Source: Isoptericola peretonis
GTDB taxonomy: Bacteria > Actinomycetota > Actinomycetes > Actinomycetales > Cellulomonadaceae
Assembly: GCA_023241745.1 (NCBI GenBank)
Contig: JALQCY010000003.1
Coordinates: 705,426-769,425 of the forward strand
DNA length: 64,000 nt
Direction of reading: 5' to 3'
Shown here: positions 57,494 to 64,000 of the stretch, piece by piece
Position numbering within the stretch: position 1 is the stretch's first letter
Layout of the letters: every line of letters starts with the position of its first letter
The notes under the pieces: model-generated
What the model was told of the DNA's origin: nothing
Seen by the model: the letters and a program-made list of their open reading frames with translations, nothing else
The model's database searches: none
Program-made: the position numbers and the translations under genes

Positions 57494-58950
57494 CCGGCAC
57501 CTCCGGCGGCCTCGCGCTCGTAGCGGGCGCGCCACTCGGCGTTCATCGGGAACAGCCCGTCCACCGGGGCGCCGTCGGCGACCTGCCGGGCCACCCAGGC
57601 GTCGGCGGCCTCCTGGGCCTCGGCCTCGGCGAGCACCTCCTCGACGAGCGCGGGCGGGACGACGATCACGCCGTCGCCGTCGCCCACGACGACGTCGCCC
57701 GGCTGCACGGCGGCGCCGCCGCACGCGACCGTCACGTCGGTCTCCCACGGCACGTGCCGGCGGCCGAGGACGGACGGGTGCGGTCCCTGGGAGAAGACGG
57801 GGATGCCGATCTCGGCGACGGCGTCGGCGTCGCGCACCCCGCCGTCGGTGACGATCGCGGCCGCGCCGCGCACGTGGGCGCGCAGGGCGAGCACGTCGCC
57901 CACGGTGCCGGTGCCGCGCTCGCCGCGTGCCTCCACCACGATCACCTCACCGGGCCCGACGGCGTCGAACGCACGCTTCTGCGCGTTGAAGCCGCCGCCG
58001 TGGGAAGCGAACAGGTCGGGGCGGAACGGGATCAGCCGCAGCGTGCGGGCGGTGCCGACGAACCGGTCGCCGGGGTGGTTGCCGTGCACGCCCTCGACGA
58101 AGACGTCGGTGTAGCCGCGCTTGCGCAGCGCGGCCGACAGCGTGGCGACGGCGACGCCCGCGAAACGCTCGCGCACCGCGTCGGTGAGGACGAAGGCCGG
58201 CTCGGGCGCGGGCGCCGGCGTGCCCCAGGCCTCGGCGCGCTGCGTGTCGTCGACCGCGGGCCGGGAGCCGAAGTCGCCGAACGGGTGCGTGCCGGCGGTG
58301 ACGGTGGTGACGAGCCGCCCGCTGGACGGCGCCCCGGGGGCCTCCGGGGCGTCCACCTCGACCTCGACGACCTGGCCGGGCTCCACGACCGACGAGCCCG
58401 CGGGGGTGCCGGTGAGGATCACGTCGCCGGGCTCGAGCGTGAGGTGCTGCGAGAGGTCGGCGACCAGGCGGCCGAGGTCGAACAGCAGCGTGCCGGTGGA
58501 GTCGTCCTGGACGAGGTCGCCGTCCACCCAGGTGCGCACACGCAGGCCCGCGGGGTCGACGTCGGCGGCCGGGATCCAGCGCGGGCCGAGCGGGGTGAAG
58601 CCGTCGCCGCCCTTGGTGCGCAGGTTGGAGCCCTTGTCGGCGGCGCGCAGGTCGTAGAGGCCGAAGTCGTTGGCCGCGGTGACGGCGTCGACGTGCGACC
58701 AGCCGTCGGCGGGGGAGACCCAGCGGGCGGCGGTGCCGACGCGGATCGCGACCTCGCCCTCGAACGCGAGGAGCTCGGTGCCGAGGGGGCGCTCGATCGT
58801 GCCGCCGGTCGTGGCGAGCGACGAGGCGGGCTTGAGGAAGTAGGACGGCTGGCTCGGCGTCCGGCCACGCTGCGCGGCGCGCGACGGGTAGTTCAGGTGG
58901 ACGGCGATGATCTTGCCGGGCTTGGGCTGGTCGTCGGTGACCACGGGCAC
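57490..58950 (-). CDS. FAH family isomerase/decarboxylase fused to RraA-like domain (HpaG-type)
   Basis: A 486-residue two-domain protein. Residues about 10-225 are a fumarylacetoacetate hydrolase domain with metal ligands Glu64, Glu66 (FEGEVAI) and Asp95 (AANDFGLYD) and the loop GDVILTGTPAGSS. Residues about 255-460 are an RraA/HMG-aldolase-type domain (GTGTVGDVLALRAHVRGAAAIVTDGG, VRDADAVAEIGIPVFSQG, GDVVVGDGDGVIVVP). E. coli HpaG has two FAH halves; here the second half is an RraA-like domain, whose relatives cleave or decarboxylate 2-oxo acids. It probably isomerises and decarboxylates 5-carboxymethyl-2-hydroxymuconate derivatives. GTG 58950 is chosen; GTG 58944 is an alternative. First gene of the operon. 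Confidence 0.88.
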   Translation of the reverse strand: MPVVTDDQPKPGKIIAVHLNYPSRAAQRGRTPSQPSYFLKPASSLATTGGTIERPLGTELLAFEGEVAIRVGTAARWVSPADGWSHVDAVTAANDFGLYDLRAADKGSNLRTKGGDGFTPLGPRWIPAADVDPAGLRVRTWVDGDLVQDDSTGTLLFDLGRLVADLSQHLTLEPGDVILTGTPAGSSVVEPGQVVEVEVDAPEAPGAPSSGRLVTTVTAGTHPFGDFGSRPAVDDTQRAEAWGTPAPAPEPAFVLTDAVRERFAGVAVATLSAALRKRGYTDVFVEGVHGNHPGDRFVGTARTLRLIPFRPDLFASHGGGFNAQKRAFDAVGPGEVIVVEARGERGTGTVGDVLALRAHVRGAAAIVTDGGVRDADAVAEIGIPVFSQGPHPSVLGRRHVPWETDVTVACGGAAVQPGDVVVGDGDGVIVVPPALVEEVLAEAEAQEAADAWVARQVADGAPVDGLFPMNAEWRARYEREAAGGAG

Positions 58951-58976
58951 CCCACTGTCGGTTCGAGGCTGTGATG

Positions 58977-58998
58977 TCGTATCCCAGATGATATACGA
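58977..58998. promoter_or_regulatory. Candidate GntR operator between the hpa operon and the MHS transporter
   Basis: TCGTAT-N10-ATACGA. It overlaps TACGAT (58994-58999), a plus-strand -10, and TATCAT (58988-58993 on the minus strand), a minus-strand -10, so one bound dimer could shut both promoters. Confidence 0.5.
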
Positions 58999-59044
58999 TC
59001 CTGCGACCACCACCACCCCGGACTGACAGAGAGGTCTCCCGGAC

Positions 59045-60439
59045 ATGTCTCACCACGGGACCACCGGCATCGCAGCCGCCCCCCGCGACACCGAGCGCCG
59101 CGAGCTCCGTCGCGTCGCCTTCGCGACCGTCATCGGCACCACCATCGAGTGGTACGACTTCTTCCTCTACGCCAGCGCTGCCGGCCTGGTGTTCGGCGCG
59201 CTCTTCTTCGAGCCCGCCGGCTCCTCGATCGGGACGCTGCTGGCGTTCGCCACCGTCGGCATCAGCTTCCTGTTCCGGCCGCTCGGCGCGTTCCTGGCCG
59301 GGCACTTCGGCGACCGGATCGGCCGCAAGGCGATGCTCGTCGTGACCTTGATCCTCATGGGCGGCGCCACCACGCTGATCGGCCTGCTGCCCACCTACGA
59401 CCAGATCGGCATCCTGGCCCCCGTGCTGCTCGTGCTGCTGCGCATCCTGCAGGGGCTGTCGACGGGCGGCGAGTGGGGCGGCGCCGTGCTCATGGCCGTG
59501 GAGCACGCCCCCGACGGGCGCCGGGGCCGCATGGGCGCCTTCCCGCAGATCGGCGTGCCCATCGGCCTGCTGCTGGCCTCCGGCGTGCTCGCCCTCATGA
59601 CCGGCGTGATCTCGCCCGGGGACGCGTTCGTCGAGTGGGGCTGGCGCATCCCGTTCCTGCTGAGCGTGGTGCTCATCGTGGTCGGGATCGTCGTGCGGCG
59701 GTCGGTCGAGGAGAGCCCGGTCTTCCTCGAGATCGCCGAGAAGAAGACGGCCGCGAAGACGCCGATCCTCACGCTGTTCCGCAAGCACTGGCTGCTCGTG
59801 CTGCTCGCCGCGCTCACGTTCGCGGGCAACAACGCCGCCGGCTACATGACGACGGGCGGCTACCTGCAGAACTACGCGACGACGCCGATCGCCGACGGCG
59901 GCCTCGTGGGGATGGACCGCACCCCGGTGCTGCTCGCCGTCGCGGGCGCGTCCGTCGTCTGGCTCGTGTGCACGTTCGCCGCGGGCGCCGTCTCCGACCG
60001 GATCGGCCGCCGCAACACCTACATCATCGGCTGGGTCGCGTTCCTCGCGACGGTGTTCCTGCTGTTCCCGCTGGTCAACACCGGCAGCCCGTGGCTGCTG
60101 TTCCTCGGCGTCTCGCTGTTCGCGATCGGCAACGGGTTCACGTACGGGCAGCAGGCGGCCTACTTCGCCGAGCTGTTCCCGGCGTCGATCCGCTACTCCG
60201 GCGTGTCCATCACCTACGCGATCGGCGCGATCCTGGGCGGCGCGTTCGCCCCGACCATCGCGACCTGGCTGGTGCAGACCACGGGGACGGCGACGTCGGT
60301 CGCCTTCTACATCGCCGGCGTCATGCTGGTGGCGTTCGCCGCCACGCTGCTGCTGCGCGACCGCACCGGCATCCCGCTCGGCCCGGAGCACGAGGAGGAG
60401 CAGGCCGTCAGCCCGATCTACGGGATCTCGAAGGCCTGA
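59045..60439 (+). CDS. MFS transporter, metabolite:H+ symporter (MHS) family
   Basis: A 464-residue membrane protein with 12 predicted helices. GTTIEWYDFFLYASAAGLVFG near residue 29 and GHFGDRIGRKAMLVVTLILMGG are the signatures of the MHS family (ShiA, KgtP, ProP type), which import organic acids with protons. GAVSDRIGRRNTYIIGW is the second-half repeat. It is divergent from the hpa operon and shares its candidate operator, so import of 4-hydroxyphenylacetate or a related aromatic acid is the likely role. AGAGAGG precedes the ATG. Confidence 0.9.
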   Translation: MSHHGTTGIAAAPRDTERRELRRVAFATVIGTTIEWYDFFLYASAAGLVFGALFFEPAGSSIGTLLAFATVGISFLFRPLGAFLAGHFGDRIGRKAMLVVTLILMGGATTLIGLLPTYDQIGILAPVLLVLLRILQGLSTGGEWGGAVLMAVEHAPDGRRGRMGAFPQIGVPIGLLLASGVLALMTGVISPGDAFVEWGWRIPFLLSVVLIVVGIVVRRSVEESPVFLEIAEKKTAAKTPILTLFRKHWLLVLLAALTFAGNNAAGYMTTGGYLQNYATTPIADGGLVGMDRTPVLLAVAGASVVWLVCTFAAGAVSDRIGRRNTYIIGWVAFLATVFLLFPLVNTGSPWLLFLGVSLFAIGNGFTYGQQAAYFAELFPASIRYSGVSITYAIGAILGGAFAPTIATWLVQTTGTATSVAFYIAGVMLVAFAATLLLRDRTGIPLGPEHEEEQAVSPIYGISKA

Positions 60440-60462
60440 ACCCGGGCGCCGGGCGGCACCGG

Positions 60463-61353
60463 TCACCGCAGCTTCTTGCGCACGCTCGTGTAGGAACGCT
60501 CGGTGGCCGGGCCCCAGGTGCCGGTGGGGGAGACGCCGACCACCCGCTGCAGCGCGGCGACCGCCTTGTCGTGCGCCGCGCGCGACTTCGGGCCCCACGC
60601 GCCGTCGGGAGTGACGCCGACGGCGCGCTGAGCCGTCTTCACCCCGTAGGGGAACTTCGAGCCGTGCATCCGGGAGGCGGCGCGGATCGCCTGCAGCCGC
60701 TGGTCCGTGCTCGGTCCCCACAGGTTGTCCCGCTGCGCGAGGGGGAAGTGGGCCACCTGCTGGAGCCGCTGGGCCGTGCGGCTGCCCGCGGGCGCCGCCA
60801 CCCGGCCCCGGCCGTAGTTCGACGTGGTGCCGACGTCGACGTGCAGGTGGCCGCGGTGCCCTGCGGCCGACCCGACCGAGCCGTCGCGCGCGTGGATCAC
60901 GCCGAGGCCCATCGAGTCGGCCACCTTGATCGCGAACCGCAGCCGGGACCGCTCCGTGGCGGACGTCCCGGCGGGGCCCCAGTTGAGGTCGGCGGCCAGG
61001 CCGTCGTAGTGCCAGGAGTTCCTGGAGTGCGCGCCGCGGGTCACGCCCCCGTAGGACGGGTGCTCGGACACGCGGAACCCGTAGGCCCGCGCCCAGCTCA
61101 GGTAGGCCTTCAGCGTCGTGGACGAGCTCTTCTGCCGGCCGATCCGCAGGGGCAGGACGCCGCGGTCGGGCGTCGCCGGGCGGACCGACTGGGCGGGGCT
61201 CGCCTCGGCGACGGCCCCGGTGGCCGGCGGCGTGCACAGGACCAGGAGGAGGGCGACGGCCGCGCCGACCGTCGCGGCGGCGCGTGGGCGGGGGGCGGCG
61301 CGGCGGCGTGCGGCCGGGGCCGGTGTCGGGTGAGTGCTCACCCTCGACACCAT
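60463..61353 (-). CDS. Secreted M15-like peptidase with peptidoglycan-binding repeats
   Basis: A 296-residue exported protein from ATG 61353; the Arg-rich stretch and hydrophobic segment (about 28-45, AAATVGAAVALLLVLC) form a Sec-type signal or signal anchor. Ser113-x-His115-x-x-Gly118-x-Ala120-x-Asp122 and His169-x-His171 (GHLHVDVG) give the zinc site of VanY-like D-Ala-D-Ala peptidases (M15 family pattern SxHxxGxAxD...HxH). Three C-terminal repeats with a WGP core (LWGPSTDQRL, AWGPKSRAA, TWGPATERS) resemble PG_binding_1 units. It probably trims peptidoglycan stem peptides. The start is uncertain because no clear ribosome binding site precedes it. Confidence 0.75.
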   Translation of the reverse strand: MVSRVSTHPTPAPAARRRAAPRPRAAATVGAAVALLLVLCTPPATGAVAEASPAQSVRPATPDRGVLPLRIGRQKSSSTTLKAYLSWARAYGFRVSEHPSYGGVTRGAHSRNSWHYDGLAADLNWGPAGTSATERSRLRFAIKVADSMGLGVIHARDGSVGSAAGHRGHLHVDVGTTSNYGRGRVAAPAGSRTAQRLQQVAHFPLAQRDNLWGPSTDQRLQAIRAASRMHGSKFPYGVKTAQRAVGVTPDGAWGPKSRAAHDKAVAALQRVVGVSPTGTWGPATERSYTSVRKKLR

Positions 61354-61417
61354 GCACAGGACCCGGCCGTCCTGCCAGGCGACAGTTGCCGCGGCGTCGT
61401 GGCCCTGGCGCGTCGGG

Positions 61418-62122
61418 TCAGCCGCCCAGGGCGTCGCGGACGGCGCTCGCGGACGCCGCGAGGCGGGTGGCGATCCGCTCGTGGTCGATCGGGCTGGCGA
61501 CATGGACGACGGCGACGGCGGCCGGGCCGCGCCCGCGCAGCGCCAGCGGCACGGCGACCGACTCCAGGCTGGGGATGACCTCGTCGTGACTGGTGGCCCA
61601 GCCCCGGCGGGCCGCCTCGGCGACGGTCGCGTCCAAGGTCGCGGGGGCGTCGTCGGGCCACTGCTCCCGGGGCAGCAGCGTGAGGATGGCCTTGCCCGGG
61701 GCGCCGGCGGTGACGGGGTGGCGCGTGCCCGGTCGCTGTGCCACGGGGGCGACGGCGTGCCGCGGCTCGACGCTGACGAGGGTGACGCACTCGTCGTGGT
61801 CGAGGACGGCGAGGAAGCACGTCATGCCCAGCTCGTTGGCGACGGCGGTGAGCTCCGGGAGCGCCTCGGCCTGCAGGTCGTGCGCGACGCCCGCGGCCAG
61901 GGCCGCCATCCGCGCGCCGAGGGCGACGTGCCCGTGCGCGTCGCGGGTCACCAGCCCGTGGTGCTCGAGCGTGCGGAGCAGCCGATAGGCGATCGAACGG
62001 TGCACCTCCAGCCGGGCGGCGACGTCGTCGATGGTGAGCGGAGCCCGAGCGTCGGCGAGGGTCTCGAGGATGCGGATGCCGCGGCTGAGGGTCTGCGACG
62101 GGGGTGCGCCGGCGTCGGGCAT
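61418..62122 (-). CDS. IclR family transcriptional regulator
   Basis: A 234-residue regulator from ATG 62122 (GGAGG 7 bases upstream). The N-terminal winged helix (about 10-65) reads SRGIRILETLADARAPLTIDDVAARLEVHRSIAYRLLRTLEHHGLV. The C-terminal IclR effector domain contains GMTCFLAVLDHDECVTLVSVE, RPGTRHPVTAGAPGKAILTLLP and VAVPLALRGRGPAAVAVVH. IclR proteins of aromatic catabolism activate or repress the adjacent operon in response to an aromatic acid (family knowledge). It is divergent from the FAD monooxygenase, and two GTTC-N7-GAAC sites lie between them. Confidence 0.9.
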   Translation of the reverse strand: MPDAGAPPSQTLSRGIRILETLADARAPLTIDDVAARLEVHRSIAYRLLRTLEHHGLVTRDAHGHVALGARMAALAAGVAHDLQAEALPELTAVANELGMTCFLAVLDHDECVTLVSVEPRHAVAPVAQRPGTRHPVTAGAPGKAILTLLPREQWPDDAPATLDATVAEAARRGWATSHDEVIPSLESVAVPLALRGRGPAAVAVVHVASPIDHERIATRLAASASAVRDALGG

Positions 62123-62148
62123 CGTCGTCCTCCGATGGGTTAGCCTAG

Positions 62149-62183
62149 GTTCAATAGTAGAACGATGTGTTCGAATATAGAAC
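62149..62183. promoter_or_regulatory. Two IclR-type operator sites GTTC-N7-GAAC
   Basis: GTTC-N7-GAAC occurs at 62149-62163 and 62169-62183, 20 bp start to start, in the divergent region between the IclR and monooxygenase genes. The minus-strand hexamers TACTAT and TATATT inside the spacers are plausible -10s for iclR. Confidence 0.6.
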
Positions 62184-62250
62184 ACGACGGTTGAGCAAGC
62201 AAGGCCGACGCGGAGGTCGGCCGGCGCATCGACGACGATGAGGAGAGCTC

Positions 62251-64000
62251 GTGCAGTTCCATCACCACGGTTACGTCTCCGGCGACCCGCGGGTGCTGCC
62301 GCCCGCCGGCACCGGCGTGGACCGGCCCGCCGAGCTCCCGGACGAGGTCGACGTCCTCGTCGTCGGGTCCGGGCCGGCGGGCATGGTCACCGCCGCGCAG
62401 CTCGCGCAGTTCCCGGGCGTCACGACCCGCCTCGTCGAGCGGCGCCCCGGCCGGCTGGCGATCGGCCAGGCCGACGGTATCCAGGCGCGCAGCGTCGAGA
62501 CGTTCCAGGCGTTCGGCTTCGCGGAGCGGATCATCGCCGAGGCGTACCGCATCACCGAGATGGCGTTCTGGAAGCCGGACCCCGCGAACCCGGCCCACAT
62601 CGTGCGGGCCGCGCGGCCCGTGGACGACCCGCACCACGTGAGCGAGTTCCCGCACCTCATCGTCAACCAGGCGCGGGTGCTCGACTACTTCGCCGAGTTC
62701 GCGGCCCACTCGCCCGCCCGCCTCACGCCGGACTACGGCTGGGAGTTCGTCGACCTGCGGGTCGAGAAGACCGGAGAGCACCCCGTGGTCGTCACGCTGC
62801 GCGGCTGCGCGGGCGAGCACGACGGCGTGGAGCGGGTCGTGCGCGCCAAGTACGTCGTCGGCAGCGACGGCGCCCGCAGCGGCGTGCGGCAGGCCATCGG
62901 CGCCCAGCACATGGGCGCGCCGGCCAACCACGCGTGGGGCGTCATGGACGTGCTCGCCGTCACCGACTTCCCTGACATCCGCACCAAGTGCTCCATCCAG
63001 TCGGAGGCCGGCAACATCCTGCTGATCCCGCGCGAGGGCGGGTACCTCTTCCGCATGTACGTGGACCTCGGCGAGGTGGCCGAGGACGACCACCACGCGG
63101 TGCGTGCCACCACGATCGAGCAGATCGTCGCGCGGGCGAACGAGATCCTCACGCCGTACACGCTCGACGTGAAGGACGTCGCCTGGCACAGCGTGTACGA
63201 GGTGGGGCACCGGCTCACCGACCGGTTCGACGACGTGCCCGCCGAGGAGGCCGGCACCCGCACGCCTCGCGTCTTCATCACCGGCGACGCCTGCCACACG
63301 CACAGCGCCAAGGCCGGGCAGGGCATGAACGTGTCCATGCAGGACGGCTTCAACATCGGCTGGAAGCTGGGCCACGTGCTCGACGGTCGTGCCCCCGCGG
63401 AGCTGCTCGGCACGTACAACGCCGAGCGGCACGTGGTGGCGCAGGACCTCATCGACTTCGACCGGGAGTGGTCGACGATGATGGCGAAGAAGCCGGAGGA
63501 GTTCGACTCCCCGTCGGCGCTCGAGGACTTCTACGTGCGCACCGCGGAGTTCCCCGCCGGGTTCATGACCCAGTACGCCCCCTCGATGATCGTGGGCGGG
63601 GCGACGCACCAGGCGCTCGCGCCCGGCTTCCCGATCGGCAAGCGGTTCCGCTCGGCGCCGGTGGTGCGGGTCGCGGACGCCAACCCGACCCACCTCGGCC
63701 ACCACGCCCGGGCCGACGGCCGGTGGCGGATCTACGCCTTCGCCGACGCGCCCGCGGCGGGGGAGCCGTCGGCGCTCGCGAGCTGGGCCGAGTGGCTGGC
63801 CACGTCGCCGGACTCGCCGCTGGCGGCCACGCCCGACGGGCTCGACGCCGACGCCTGGTTCGACGTCAAGGTCGTCTACCAGCAGGACCACACCGACCTC
63901 GACCTCGGCCGCGTGCCCGAGGTGTTCCTGCCGCGCGTCGGGCCGTTCTCGCTGGTGGACTACGAGAAGGTCTACGCCGCCGGCAGCTCCGAGGAGGTGC
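62251..64000 (+). CDS. Aromatic FAD-dependent monooxygenase (3' end outside window)
   Basis: The first 583 residues of a class A flavoprotein hydroxylase; GTG 62251 follows AGGAGAG. FAD motifs are VLVVGSGPAGMVTAAQLA (Gly39-Gly44), VGSDGARSGVRQ and RVFITGDACHTHSAKAGQGMNVSMQDGFNIGWKL (Gly345-Asp346). After the FAD domain a thioredoxin-like C-terminal part begins (KRFRSAPVVRVADANPTHL; ...VFLPRVGPFSLVDYEKVYAA). That layout fits 3-hydroxybenzoate 4-monooxygenase (MobA) and phenol 2-monooxygenases. The substrate is a phenolic acid, most likely 3-hydroxybenzoate or a hydroxyphenylacetate given the hpa operon; context only. The last about 60 residues are missing. Confidence 0.87.
   Translation, partial: MQFHHHGYVSGDPRVLPPAGTGVDRPAELPDEVDVLVVGSGPAGMVTAAQLAQFPGVTTRLVERRPGRLAIGQADGIQARSVETFQAFGFAERIIAEAYRITEMAFWKPDPANPAHIVRAARPVDDPHHVSEFPHLIVNQARVLDYFAEFAAHSPARLTPDYGWEFVDLRVEKTGEHPVVVTLRGCAGEHDGVERVVRAKYVVGSDGARSGVRQAIGAQHMGAPANHAWGVMDVLAVTDFPDIRTKCSIQSEAGNILLIPREGGYLFRMYVDLGEVAEDDHHAVRATTIEQIVARANEILTPYTLDVKDVAWHSVYEVGHRLTDRFDDVPAEEAGTRTPRVFITGDACHTHSAKAGQGMNVSMQDGFNIGWKLGHVLDGRAPAELLGTYNAERHVVAQDLIDFDREWSTMMAKKPEEFDSPSALEDFYVRTAEFPAGFMTQYAPSMIVGGATHQALAPGFPIGKRFRSAPVVRVADANPTHLGHHARADGRWRIYAFADAPAAGEPSALASWAEWLATSPDSPLAATPDGLDADAWFDVKVVYQQDHTDLDLGRVPEVFLPRVGPFSLVDYEKVYAAGSSEEV

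Overview
The window is very G+C-rich, densely packed bacterial DNA whose gene content fits an actinobacterium of the Micrococcales, close to Cellulomonadaceae/Promicromonosporaceae (Cellulomonas, Isoptericola, Cellulosimicrobium). The pointers are a CBM2-linker-GH6 cellulase built like Cellulomonas CenA, many secreted carbohydrate-active enzymes, GTG/TTG starts, and many probable leaderless genes (a TANNNT-like -10 placed 6-8 bases before the start codon). No rRNA, tRNA, CRISPR, insertion sequence or prophage was seen. Genus-level placement is inference.

Layout. 1-13.3 kb: 5'-truncated glycosyltransferase, SDR, phosphoglucomutase, then exported enzymes (acetamidase/formamidase-like, metallophosphatase, GHL10 hydrolase, M23 peptidase with SH3 repeats), a DltE-like SDR divergent from a MmyB-type regulator, and the GH6 cellulase. 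13.4-21.2 kb: purB with a tandem repeat starting at its stop codon, a flavoprotein divergent from a SigJ-type sigma factor, a WXG100-like small protein coupled to a lipase-fold protein, a four-helix membrane protein and hisC. 21.2-32.9 kb: poxB divergent from a split transketolase behind a MerR/SoxR-type promoter; DUF952, TetR, cupin and methyltransferase genes; an NAD(P)H-binding protein; an MFS exporter divergent from a second MmyB-type regulator; alaA; and an SRPBCC-ArsR-SRPBCC operon with two operator copies.

33-46 kb is a carbohydrate region: acetylxylan esterase divergent from a DeoR regulator, then a minus-strand set running from two sugar ABC permeases and a Tat-lipoprotein binding protein to a secreted BNR_4 propeller protein, an FAD oxidoreductase and a LacI-type sensor that lacks its DNA-binding domain. 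A GH36 alpha-galactosidase sits upstream behind its own terminator. 46-51 kb holds RidA, two small membrane proteins and a three-gene 2-oxoacid dehydrogenase operon (E1alpha, E1beta, E2).

51-64 kb is an aromatic catabolism island. A seven-gene coupled operon encodes homoprotocatechuate (4-hydroxyphenylacetate) meta-cleavage: an FAH-RraA fusion, a GntR regulator, HpaE, HpaD, HpaH, HpaI and succinate-semialdehyde dehydrogenase, which carries the HpaI product towards the TCA cycle. Divergent from it is an MHS-family transporter. After a secreted M15-like peptidase come an IclR regulator and a divergent aromatic FAD monooxygenase that runs off the window.

Most convergent or end-of-operon junctions carry strong palindromes. 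Two, at about 15.0 and 21.1 kb, belong to one repeat family, and another at 50.9 kb is built from four copies of one 10-base unit.
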